Source: Paraburkholderia sp. IMGN_8 (GTDB lineage: Bacteria > Pseudomonadota > Gammaproteobacteria > Burkholderiales > Burkholderiaceae). Taken from it: a stretch of 64,000 bases of DNA. The position numbers and the translations under genes are program-made. Every line of letters starts with the position of its first letter. The first letter of the stretch is position 1. The notes under the pieces were generated by a model. That model saw nothing but the letters and a program-made list of their open reading frames with translations. It made no database searches and had not been told where the DNA came from. Of the stretch, positions 1 through 8,216 are shown piece after piece. The stretch is taken from contig NZ_CP150900.1 of assembly GCF_038050405.1 (NCBI RefSeq), positions 4,526,001 through 4,590,000 of the forward strand, given 5' to 3'.

Positions 1-339
1 TATGAGTCGGGAAAATTGCGGGGCAAGCAACTGATGAGCGCTCGCCGCGTCATCGAGCGCAGAAAGGCACTCGGGCGAAGCACGGCGCACAATATGACGA
101 GCAAATCCGCCGCTGTCACCACATCGAGTCTTGTGCGGACGTATGAGCACGAGGTTGAACGTCAGAAGTCCATGGTGCGAAAGGCCGAGTTCACGCAACA
201 GCGGTTGCTTTTTGTGGTCGGTGCATTGAGGCAACTGTTTGCCGATGAGAACTTCATCAACCTGTTGCGCGCGGAGGGACTGGCCAGCCTGCCGAAGTAT
301 CTTGCCGAACGCGTTTGGCCAACCGGGAGTGCCACATGA
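1..339 (+). CDS. RepB/ParB-like partition protein, C-terminal part (cut by left window edge)
   Basis: The reading frame is open from base 1, so the N-terminus lies outside the window. The visible 112 or so residues resemble the C-terminal RepB domain of plasmid partition proteins: a basic segment (SARRVIERRKALGRS), then a helical region ending in a conserved hydrophobic block (FINLLRAEGLASLPKYLAERVW). It ends in TGA within an ATGA overlap with the next gene, which belongs to the same broad family, so the two are probably translationally coupled. A ParB-family protein would bind centromere-like sites and act with a ParA ATPase in segregation; no ParA is visible here and it may lie to the left. 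The family call is by resemblance and the missing N-terminus limits certainty. Confidence 0.6.
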   Translation, partial: YESGKLRGKQLMSARRVIERRKALGRSTAHNMTSKSAAVTTSSLVRTYEHEVERQKSMVRKAEFTQQRLLFVVGALRQLFADENFINLLRAEGLASLPKYLAERVWPTGSAT

Positions 340-1238
340 CTGGCGTCACTCTCGGATTCATCCCCGAGCCGTTGTCGGTGCCGGTCTCCTGCATCTTGCC
401 ATCGCGGAGAATACCGGCGCCGGTGCTCGAGTCGCGCAAATTCAGGCAGATAAGAACTTCAATTGAGGAGGTAGGCCTCATCGAACCGCTTTCCGTAACG
501 CCTGCGGACCAGTCTTCCGGGCAACATGTTCTGCTGGATGGGCATCTACGATTGCTCGCCATCCAGGACTTGGGCCACGAGCGGGCTGCCTGCCTTGTCG
601 CGACCGATGACGAAAGCTACACCTATAACAACCGGGTCAATCGCCTCTCGACAATCCAGGAGCACTATATGATTCGGCGTGTAATCGACAGAGGCGTATC
701 AGCCGAACGATTGGCAAAATCTCTTTCCGTGGACGTATCACAAATCATAAAGAAGGCGTCGCTGCTCGACGGCGTTTGCCCGGAAGCGGCTAAACTTCTC
801 GCCGACCGGCAGTTCTCGCCGGAGCTCGTTCGCGCGATTCGCAAAATGAAGCCCACGCGGCAGGTCGAATGCGTTGAGCTGATGGTGGCCGCTAACAATG
901 TGTCAGTCTCCTACGCCGAGGCATTGTTGGTAGCAACGCCTGCAGCGCGTCTTGTCGAGGGCAAGAAGCCACGCAAACTGACCGGCGTCAGCCCGGAGCA
1001 GATGGCGAAAATGGAGCGCGAAATGAGCAATCTGCAGGGGCAGTACAAGCTCGTGGAACAGACTTACGGTCAAGACGTGTTGAATCTGGTGCTTGCGAAA
1101 GGATATCTCGCCAAGCTCCTCGAAAACGATTCTGCACGGCAATACGTTGTTCAACACCATCCGGATTTGATGGCGGAGTTCGAGTCCATCATTGCAACCA
1201 TTTCCCTCGACCAGCAGCAATTCGGCACGGTCGTCTAG
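336..1238 (+). CDS. ParB/RepB-family plasmid partition protein
   Basis: A 300-residue protein. I chose the ATG at 336, which overlaps the upstream stop as ATGA, over the in-frame TTG at 315. The N-terminal third resembles a ParB-like nuclease/CTPase domain (IEEVGLIEPLSV, VLLDGHLRLLAIQDLG). A middle helix-turn-helix-like region follows (ERLAKSLSVDVSQIIKKASLL), then a RepB-type C-terminal domain. The likely role is segregation of the replicon by binding centromere-like sites. The tandem arrangement with another RepB-like gene points to a two-ParB-type module rather than a classical parAB pair. The last 55 or so codons and about 60 bp beyond the stop are duplicated near 12.2-12.5 kb. It ends in TAG. 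Confidence 0.75.
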   Translation: MTGVTLGFIPEPLSVPVSCILPSRRIPAPVLESRKFRQIRTSIEEVGLIEPLSVTPADQSSGQHVLLDGHLRLLAIQDLGHERAACLVATDDESYTYNNRVNRLSTIQEHYMIRRVIDRGVSAERLAKSLSVDVSQIIKKASLLDGVCPEAAKLLADRQFSPELVRAIRKMKPTRQVECVELMVAANNVSVSYAEALLVATPAARLVEGKKPRKLTGVSPEQMAKMEREMSNLQGQYKLVEQTYGQDVLNLVLAKGYLAKLLENDSARQYVVQHHPDLMAEFESIIATISLDQQQFGTVV

Positions 1239-1473
1239 CCGAACCCTGACATCGTGGCCGTAACACGCCGCGTGCGACGCACTGCGAGATGAGCGCCATC
1301 GCTGTGACGTCTGCGCCACGCAATGGCGATGCTGCATCTTTATCTGGTTTTTGCTCAGCGGCGACGCCGTTTTACATCGACAATATTATTTAGAAGCAGG
1401 CGACCTCGACGTCCGCGGGCCAAACGGGTTTGCGCCTTCCAAGGCCATTGCATGGGGTGGCATCCGTCGCCAG

Positions 1474-2442
1474 TCACACTTCCGCTACCACCGTTGGCCG
1501 GACGTTGTCGCAAGCTGCCTCGACGTCCTCCGGCCAATTCGGTTCACGAGATGTTAGCTGTGCAATGTAGTGAAGCACGGACAGCAAAAAAACCGGGACA
1601 CTGAGTACGAGGGAGAAAATGCGAAATCCCGCGCTAACACCGCCAAGGTCGCGCAGCCCATAGAACCAAAGGCTCATGGAGGCTCGAAGAGAGGGGCCGC
1701 GCGGCAGATACTTTTTCACAGGTGGCGGTGAATCTGGACCGCCTTCCATGTAGCGGCGAATGAACTCGAAGTTAGTCTGGACCTGATAAAGCACCTGTTT
1801 GCCGTAGCGGGTGGACTCTTTCGCCCCATTGACTGTCCGAAGCCCAAAGCTGAAGGTATCAACGATTTTCTTGCCCGAGTCGTCAAGAACGAAACAGCGC
1901 ATCAGGGTGGGTGCTCCGCCAAACGTGGCGTTGGAGGGCAACCGGTGTACAAAGAAGAATGCCTTATCCCATGAAACGGCGATGACACCGCCCGGGCCGC
2001 TGTGTCGAAACGCATACACCGTGCGAGTCTTGCGGTTGAACCGCACAGATTTGTGTCGGTAGTTGAAGCAGTCGCGTAGGAGAAGTACTACCGTGAACGC
2101 ACAGCAGAGCACTCCCACCACAGCAAACACCCACATCCCGACGCTGAAGGCACCCTGCTCACCATTCCTGACCATAGCCGGGTTCACCTCCACAGCGCCC
2201 TGTATCGCAGTGACCGTAAAAAATACGAACGCAGGGAACCCAATCAGGAAGGCAAGCAGACACCACCCGACCTGCGAATACGAGGCGTCACACACCTCCA
2301 GGTAGACATCGTTCATGCCGAACACGGCATGGGCGTCAGCGGCCTCGTCCGCGACCGGTTTTCGGACGTCTATGCGCCGTGCCGCTTCACTCTCGTCAAC
2401 TGGGCGATTCAAGGCCACCCTGGTCATGTAGTCATACGCCAT
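1474..2442 (-). CDS. DUF6708-like membrane protein of T6SS effector island (copy 1)
   Basis: A 322-residue protein with about three hydrophobic membrane segments: around residues 55-80, around 105-130, and one near the C-terminus. I started it at MAYDY because its paralogue at 3828-4796 begins with the same residues; an ATG four codons upstream is the alternative. The two copies are closely similar along their full length, sharing features such as FGMNDVYLEVCD, NPAMVRNGEQ/TPAMVRNGEQ, RFNRKTRTVYAFRH and YLPRGPSLRAS. I recall this family as DUF6708. In this island it sits downstream of a pore-forming T6SS effector, so immunity to that effector at the inner membrane is a reasonable inference, not shown by sequence. 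This copy lies after a broken PAAR gene. Confidence 0.7.
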   Translation of the reverse strand: MAYDYMTRVALNRPVDESEAARRIDVRKPVADEAADAHAVFGMNDVYLEVCDASYSQVGWCLLAFLIGFPAFVFFTVTAIQGAVEVNPAMVRNGEQGAFSVGMWVFAVVGVLCCAFTVVLLLRDCFNYRHKSVRFNRKTRTVYAFRHSGPGGVIAVSWDKAFFFVHRLPSNATFGGAPTLMRCFVLDDSGKKIVDTFSFGLRTVNGAKESTRYGKQVLYQVQTNFEFIRRYMEGGPDSPPPVKKYLPRGPSLRASMSLWFYGLRDLGGVSAGFRIFSLVLSVPVFLLSVLHYIAQLTSREPNWPEDVEAACDNVRPTVVAEV

Positions 2443-2622
2443 ATCTTTTCGCATGCGATGCCATAGCGATTCCTCTTAAGTTCCGAGACCGCTCGCGAAA
2501 CAACTCGGCGGGCAGCAGCAGTTCTCCATAGTCGCGGCGCTTTGTCCACGTCTTATCGACCGCCGATTCTCTTTGAATGAAAATGGTTAAGTCGACGCTG
2601 GACCGCAATGAGCTGGCGTCAA

Positions 2623-2907
2623 TCAGGATGTTAGTGAGCCCATGGTCTGCGACGCCACCAGCTTGGGAAGAGGCTCGCATTTGCACTGGCACAAATCGTT
2701 CTCGAGCGCGACCTGCTTGCCCATGACACTCATCGTATGAGGCGAGCCATCGCTGACGATGATGCCCTCGGTATTGCACGTGTGGCACAACACAGACGCT
2801 CCGAGATAAGCCTACGGCCGGCCGTCGAACGACGAACCGACGATGCCGTCGAGCACCACACCATTGTGGGTAGTCTTGTCGTCTTTCAGGATGAATCTGC
2901 GGCTCAT
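2623..2907 (-). pseudogene. PAAR-domain T6SS spike-tip protein interrupted by an in-frame amber codon
   Basis: Reading from ATG at 2907 gives MSRRFILKDDKTTHNGVVLD and so on, continuing in a single frame for 94 codons to TGA at 2623, except for a TAG at codon 32 (2814-2812), straight after SSFDGRP. Both halves look like one PAAR protein. The second half has ASVLCHTCNTEGIIVSDG and VMGKQVALENDLCQCKC, with the spaced Cys pairs and the GK.VA.. turn of this family. PAAR proteins cap the VgrG spike. The island's own vgrG and adaptor lie upstream on the same strand. With the stop, only 31 residues are made unless it is suppressed, so I call it a pseudogene. I see no frameshift. Confidence 0.75.
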
Positions 2908-3120
2908 GGTAAGACATCCTCCTTTCGCTCAATACATTCGACGAATGACGTAGCGCGTTTCTGGGCGGAGTCGCTTGATTTCAGGACTCTCGGGAATCCC
3001 ATCAAATGCGGCTTCGGGTTTAACGTCGACGCTGACGGCGAATATCACATGACCTCAACGTCGCTTCGGTGATGTCGCGACGCAGTGACCATGATTTGGC
3101 CATTTGACGGCGCACCAGGC

Positions 3121-3639
3121 CTAGCTGCCGCTCTGTCCCGATTTGCGAAGCGACTTCGCGTTCTCGATATCCTGCTTTTCCAGCGCGCGCAGTCCCGTTA
3201 CGACGGCGTTGTCCGGGCCAAGATGGCTCTCAAGCAAACCGATAGACATCACGTGCGTGGCGCAGTCATGCAGCCTCGCCTTGAGCGTGCTCTCATCCAG
3301 CGCGTCTTTGCCATCATCGGTCTTCGCGTCTGACCATACCTCGCCTGACGACCAGGAACCACTTGCCCCATCCTGTTGGATGCGGGCGTGAATAGCATAT
3401 TGCCCCGGCTTGAGCCCGATGCGCGCGGTCCAAGGGCGGTCGTCGTCCGGGAACTTGATGGCACACTCCTGCACGGCCGCGTCACTACTATCGAGCTGAA
3501 CCCACTGGGCATCATGCGGGGCCTCCGTCTTTGCAAGCGTGGCGGCTGCGCCAGCGAGTGGGCTGTCTGATGCGCTGTGGCAGGCTGTGAGGAAAATCAG
3601 CGTTGTGGTGCAGACCAGAAAACCGCAATTCTTTTGCAT
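3121..3639 (-). CDS. Putative lipoprotein in T6SS island
   Basis: A 172-residue protein with a type II signal peptide: basic start (MQKNCGF), hydrophobic core and a lipobox (LTAC) with the Cys at about residue 20. The mature part has no domain I recognise. It lies between the two DUF6708-like genes on the same strand and may be a periplasm-facing accessory or immunity lipoprotein, by position only. Its RBS is weak and no alternative start within the signal peptide is better. Confidence 0.65.
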   Translation of the reverse strand: MQKNCGFLVCTTTLIFLTACHSASDSPLAGAAATLAKTEAPHDAQWVQLDSSDAAVQECAIKFPDDDRPWTARIGLKPGQYAIHARIQQDGASGSWSSGEVWSDAKTDDGKDALDESTLKARLHDCATHVMSIGLLESHLGPDNAVVTGLRALEKQDIENAKSLRKSGQSGS

Positions 3640-3827
3640 CGGGTATATGGCGACAAGTTGAATGTGGACGTGCTTGCGCGCGTGTGAATTTGAGCCCGGA
3701 AAGGCGTGACGTCACGACACGGGTTGACGCGCTGACCGCGACCACGACGCGGACCCTTGCCGTTCACCCAGGCGATTCGGGGCAAGGCAGCAGCAGCACG
3801 TTCAGACAGCAACGGAAGCCCGCAACC

Positions 3828-4796
3828 TTAGGCTTGAACCATTGCCGTCGACGCTGAGTTGCCGCAGGCGGCCTCTACATCGGTCGGCCAAACTGGCTCC
3901 CGGCTTGTCAGTTGGGCAATGTAGTGCAGAATCGACAGCAGGAACATTGGCCCCGAAAGCAGTATGGTAAGAACGCGCATGGCACCGTTGGCGCTGCCGA
4001 CAGCTCCGATGCCGTAGAACCAGACGCTTATTGAGGCGCGCAGCGAGGGGCCCCGCGGCAGATACCGCTCGACCTTCGGTAGCGCGCCCGGGCCGTGCTC
4101 CATGTACCGCCGGATGAACTCGAAGTTGGCCTGAACCTGATAGAGGACCTGTTTGCCAATTGGAGTGGACTCGTCTGCACCGTTGACCGTGCGAGCACCG
4201 AAGCTGAACGTGTTCACGATTTTCTTTCCAGCGTCGTCAAGCACAAAGCAGCGCATCAGGGTTGGCGCTCCCCCGGCCAGCCCGTTGGACGGCAGCCGGT
4301 GCGGGTAGAAGAACGCCTTGTCCCAAGGTACCGCGATTACACCGCCGGGCCCGTTGTGCCGGAAGGCGTACACCATGCGCGTCTGGCGATTGAAGCGCAC
4401 CGCCTTGTGCCTGTAGTTGAAGCAATCGCGGAGCAGTACCACGACGGTGAGTACGCAGCACAACACCGTAATCGCGACGAAAATCCACATTACGGCACTG
4501 AACGTCTCCTGCTCCCCATTCCTGACCATGGCCGGCGTATCGACGACTGCGCTTTGAAAAAATTCTATGGTAAGAAAAGCAAATGCCGGGAAACAAAGCA
4601 GAAAACCAAGAAGACCCCAGCCAACCTGCGGGTAGGAACTATCGCAGACCTCGAGATAGACATCATTCATCCCGAACACGGTGTACGCATCGGCGGCTTC
4701 ATCAGCGACTGGCTTGTGAACATCAATCCGCCGCCCGACCTCTCCTTCGGTTAGTGGACGGTTGATTCGAATCTTTGTCAGGTAATCGTACGCCAT
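3828..4796 (-). CDS. DUF6708-like membrane protein of T6SS effector island (copy 2, candidate immunity)
   Basis: A 322-residue paralogue of the gene at 1474-2442, with the same three-membrane-segment plan (about residues 55-78, 105-130 and 275-295). It starts only 10 bp after the stop of the VasX-type effector gene, so the two are almost certainly co-transcribed. That spacing is the usual arrangement for an effector and its cognate immunity protein. Pore-forming T6SS toxins are commonly neutralised by a membrane-embedded partner, so an inner-membrane immunity role is inferred. The family name DUF6708 is recalled, not checked. It ends at 3828; about 190 bp without a clear gene separate it from the lipoprotein. 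Confidence 0.75.
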   Translation of the reverse strand: MAYDYLTKIRINRPLTEGEVGRRIDVHKPVADEAADAYTVFGMNDVYLEVCDSSYPQVGWGLLGFLLCFPAFAFLTIEFFQSAVVDTPAMVRNGEQETFSAVMWIFVAITVLCCVLTVVVLLRDCFNYRHKAVRFNRQTRMVYAFRHNGPGGVIAVPWDKAFFYPHRLPSNGLAGGAPTLMRCFVLDDAGKKIVNTFSFGARTVNGADESTPIGKQVLYQVQANFEFIRRYMEHGPGALPKVERYLPRGPSLRASISVWFYGIGAVGSANGAMRVLTILLSGPMFLLSILHYIAQLTSREPVWPTDVEAACGNSASTAMVQA

Positions 4797-4806
4797 GGTG
4801 TCTCGC

Positions 4807-7368
4807 TTATGATGTCAGCGCTTCAAACTGTTTGCGTTCGTCGAGTTCTGAGAACTTCTCCGCAGCTGTACCGAAGATGCACTTGCTGAGCCATTCCTCG
4901 ATTTCCCGGTGCTTCTTCCATGCTATCAAAATGCCTATGACAACCAGCACGACCATTAGCGCAAAAACCAGGATGGTCGCACTGGCAATTACGGCCAGGC
5001 AAAGCAGGACGTTCGTAATGGCAGACGCACCATAGAGGTAGGCCAGGCCTGCATGTCCGGACTGTCGCTCGGACTTGAATTGCTGGAAGTCATACCAAGC
5101 CCCAACCAGTCCTGCTACGGCGCCCACGACACGGAAGGCAAATTCGACAACGGTGCCCCATTTCAGTAACAGCTGCGAATAACGTCCCCCTAGTTTGCCA
5201 AACGCCTTCATGCCATGACCAACCGTCTGGAAGCTCGCCGCACACGTTGAGACAGTAGCAGCAACGAACTTGTCATGATTCTCCTTACGGTTCAACGCAC
5301 TGGACTTTGCCAACTCCTTGCTAGCCAACATCCAGTTCACCGCATTGAAAATAACCCCGATGACGCCGTATCCAACTTCACCCTGTGTCGCGGCCCGAAA
5401 TTTTGGAAGAAAGCTCGCATTGATGTTCTCTTCCGTCAATACCGCGCGCACTCCCGGTGCAAAGATTGCCGTCCCCCTGCCACTGAGGGAAGTTGCGCCC
5501 GATGACGCCTGGAGAGCCTCATCGGCGTTGAAGACAATGAACTGCGGAACCTTGATTGGGCCATCCTTGGGAGACGAGCTCTGGAAAGTCTTACGCAGGT
5601 TCGCGTTCAACGAACCCAGGCTTGGACGTTTGTTCGCGGGCATCTGTTCGTACATCTGGCGCGCCATATAGGAAATCCACTGGTTGACGGTTCCTTCGAC
5701 GGGCTTGTAGATGATGGTGGTGCGTGAACGCAGACTCATGCACGCCGTGAAAACCCGGACACTCGCTGTATCACCAGTCTTGGCGATAAAGCCGGCAATC
5801 GGGCCACCCAGCTCATGCAGCATTCCAGCCACTGCCTTGTCGGCCCGCAGAATCAGGCCCTTATCTTCCTTCTCGAGAATCTCGTTGGCAGCGTGGTTCA
5901 ACTCAATGAGCTTCGCACTGGGCTCCCGCAGTTCAAGCAGAGGGAATCCTGCTGCTTCCTTCAGTTTTTCAGCTGAGGGGTCGTGGTTCAGAATCATCGA
6001 ACGCAGAAGCGGATTGTGGCGGTCCTTCAGGTCGCCCTTGGCCCATTCGAGGACCAGGTCATAGACCACTCTACGGTCAGCCGACCCATATATACACTCG
6101 TAGAAGAGTTCGGCGTATTCGACGCCCTTTGCTACATCGAGTTCATGGTAGTCCCACGCAAACACCGTCCTCAGCTGCGTGCCCTTTAGCCAGGCGACAT
6201 AGTCGTCTGCGAGCGGGTTGAGCAGCGTGTCTTCTACCTGTTGCATCTGCGTCTTCATGTCATTGCGGAACTGCGTCACCGCATTCTCGCTGTAGGATTC
6301 GGTGTACGGCTTCCATGCCCCTGCCTTCACCGAATCCATTTCCCGCTCCTTCTGCTCGTCGATGGACTTGACCTCCTTTTCATAGGCCTTCCCGCCATCA
6401 AACAGGGAGTAAAGGGCGTACGTCTCAGCCGCCTGCCCCTTGAGCTGCTCGGCGGCCGAGTTCTCGTCCTCCTCTGCACTTTCTTCGATGGAGGACTTCA
6501 TTCCATCAATCGCGCTCGCCGTCCACATCTTTCTCTGATACGGCTTCATGGCCGCACCCATTGCTACAAACTGCTCGGCATTGAGCTCCTGCGTGATGCC
6601 AACTGGGTCCCAAAGTGCGAAGAAGACGCCATTGCCCTTGTCGTGTGCGTCCGTAAATTGCTTGAGCCCGCTCGCTTCACTTGCACGGTCCTTGAAGGCA
6701 AACGGCGAGCAAGATGCTGCTACGTCCACGCCGCCCTTGTACTCGAGCACATAGTCGGTGACGTGTGAAATGGTCTGGGCATGCTTCTGCGAATGGTTGC
6801 CGCTCGCCCATCCCGCTGCATCGAAGAGCTGCATCCGGTGGTCCCTGCAGCCATTTTCGTTGGCTTCATAGCGCTTGCGCACAGGGGCCGTCCAGCGTAC
6901 GTCGCTGAAAGCCAGATAGACCTTGCCCGCATTCTGGGGATGGTCGATGCTGATGCACTGCGCGAGCTCCTTGTGCCCAGTCTGCTGGCAGTTGAATCCC
7001 TTCTCCTGCGTTTCGGGAAGGTCAACGTCGAGCGGGTAGTTGAATACATAGCCCTCCGACGTCACGCCGTAGATTTGCCACTTGCTTTGGGAGGGGTAAT
7101 AAACGTGGATGAACCCCTTGCGCACAGAGCGCAGGAAATAGGACGCCTTCTTGGCACTTACGCCTGTAACGCCGTCACCGAACGGCCCCTTCGGCAATGC
7201 AAGCGCTGCGGCCGCACCAAGATTGTGGGCAGTGGTAGCGGCAGCGGCCGCATACCGTACCGGCAAAATGAGAAGACCTTGCTTCTCGCACATGTTGCAG
7301 GACTTCTGGCACGCTGCATTGGCTTTGGCGTTAGCCGAGGCGGCCTGGACCTTCGGAATGGTACCCAT
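4807..7368 (-). CDS. VasX-type pore-forming T6SS effector
   Basis: An 853-residue protein. The N-terminus has the signature of the VasX N-terminal region: a CxxxCxxC cluster near residues 19-26 followed by KQGLLILPVRYA. A long soluble middle holds coiled-coil-prone stretches around residues 290-400. The last quarter has several hydrophobic segments: about 655-675, 735-757, and a pair at about 780-822. This is the layout of colicin-like T6SS effectors that insert in the target inner membrane. It follows the DUF4123 adaptor and vgrG and precedes a membrane protein likely to be its immunity factor. The ATG at 7368 follows a purine run (AGAGAG). Delivery would be by VgrG docking through DUF4123; no T6SS core genes are in the window. 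Confidence 0.8.
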   Translation of the reverse strand: MGTIPKVQAASANAKANAACQKSCNMCEKQGLLILPVRYAAAAATTAHNLGAAAALALPKGPFGDGVTGVSAKKASYFLRSVRKGFIHVYYPSQSKWQIYGVTSEGYVFNYPLDVDLPETQEKGFNCQQTGHKELAQCISIDHPQNAGKVYLAFSDVRWTAPVRKRYEANENGCRDHRMQLFDAAGWASGNHSQKHAQTISHVTDYVLEYKGGVDVAASCSPFAFKDRASEASGLKQFTDAHDKGNGVFFALWDPVGITQELNAEQFVAMGAAMKPYQRKMWTASAIDGMKSSIEESAEEDENSAAEQLKGQAAETYALYSLFDGGKAYEKEVKSIDEQKEREMDSVKAGAWKPYTESYSENAVTQFRNDMKTQMQQVEDTLLNPLADDYVAWLKGTQLRTVFAWDYHELDVAKGVEYAELFYECIYGSADRRVVYDLVLEWAKGDLKDRHNPLLRSMILNHDPSAEKLKEAAGFPLLELREPSAKLIELNHAANEILEKEDKGLILRADKAVAGMLHELGGPIAGFIAKTGDTASVRVFTACMSLRSRTTIIYKPVEGTVNQWISYMARQMYEQMPANKRPSLGSLNANLRKTFQSSSPKDGPIKVPQFIVFNADEALQASSGATSLSGRGTAIFAPGVRAVLTEENINASFLPKFRAATQGEVGYGVIGVIFNAVNWMLASKELAKSSALNRKENHDKFVAATVSTCAASFQTVGHGMKAFGKLGGRYSQLLLKWGTVVEFAFRVVGAVAGLVGAWYDFQQFKSERQSGHAGLAYLYGASAITNVLLCLAVIASATILVFALMVVLVVIGILIAWKKHREIEEWLSKCIFGTAAEKFSELDERKQFEALTS

Positions 7369-7404
7369 AGTTACTCTCTCTGTTTTGCGTTATCCGTGGT
7401 TCCG

Positions 7405-8208
7405 CTACGCGTACAGCGCCACTTCCTGGGCAATCACCGCCCAGTTCTCGTCAGTCCACTGCGCGGTGATTTCCGAGTACGACGTCGTCTGACCAGATTG
7501 AAGCGCCGCGGCGACCTTTGGATGTCGGTCGAGATTCGGTGAGACCAGCAATGCCTGCACGGCAAAGACCACCAGGTCTTCTCCCGCGAGGCGATATCGG
7601 GCTCCCTTCGTGAACAAGGCGTCGAGTTGGCGAGGGGTCCGCTCATCAACGGGCTCCCCTGCGTCGCGTATGGACTTCAGCGCCTGCTCGATGAGATGCA
7701 GGCGGCGCAGCGTTGCCCACTGGTCAGTCGATGGCAACAGCTGTTCAGCGGGAGCGGCGGCCTGGCGCTCCACCGTCAGCCATCCACTATTTGAGAAATA
7801 GCGCCAGCGCTGCACCGGTCTGAATATGAGCGTTAGTTGCTCCGGTCGAAGAACCCATCCCAGGTTGCGAGCCACCCGAGGGTCGTAGAACCGGAATACC
7901 GAGTGGCCCTCAGGTTCGCGCGGCAGAGCAATCGTGTCACTGATGTGCCGCATTAATGTCTCAGTGCCTGCATCAGTCTCAATCAGCGCACAGACGCGCG
8001 GTGCAAGACCCTCCCGCAAGTCCCGAGCCGCAATGGCCTCGATAGCTGGAAGTTGCTGTTCAGGGTGCTCGACCGAGTAAAGCATCGGCATCACACCCTT
8101 GAGTTCCGGCATCGCAGCCGGAACAATCTCGCCGACTTCGTACATCCGGGGCGCCGCGCCAAGGTCAACTCGGCCGTTGTCGGGCTCGACAATCAGGTAC
8201 TGGTCCAA
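7405..8208 (-). CDS. DUF4123-family T6SS effector adaptor
   Basis: A 267-residue protein whose length, content and position fit the DUF4123 (Tap/TEC) chaperones that load effectors on VgrG. I chose the TTG at 8208, seven bases after an AGGAG, so that it starts 8 bp after the vgrG stop. A longer reading from 8271 would overlap vgrG by 55 bp and begin with an unlike sequence. Features include LLYSVEHPEQQ-type N-terminal hydrophobic strands and FRFYDPRVARNLGWVLRPEQ, the segment typical of the conserved core of this family. The neighbours are vgrG upstream and the VasX-type effector downstream, as in known vgrG-adaptor-effector operons. Confidence 0.8.
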   Translation of the reverse strand: MDQYLIVEPDNGRVDLGAAPRMYEVGEIVPAAMPELKGVMPMLYSVEHPEQQLPAIEAIAARDLREGLAPRVCALIETDAGTETLMRHISDTIALPREPEGHSVFRFYDPRVARNLGWVLRPEQLTLIFRPVQRWRYFSNSGWLTVERQAAAPAEQLLPSTDQWATLRRLHLIEQALKSIRDAGEPVDERTPRQLDALFTKGARYRLAGEDLVVFAVQALLVSPNLDRHPKVAAALQSGQTTSYSEITAQWTDENWAVIAQEVALYA

Positions 8209-8216
8209 GAGTGCTC

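Noticed and set aside
2432..2932. 166-codon minus-strand frame over the PAAR region
   Set aside because: The real PAAR frame is another one; this is an out-of-frame reading made long by the high GC content.
4095..4754. 219-codon plus-strand frame
   Set aside because: It is fully antisense to the well-supported DUF6708-like gene.
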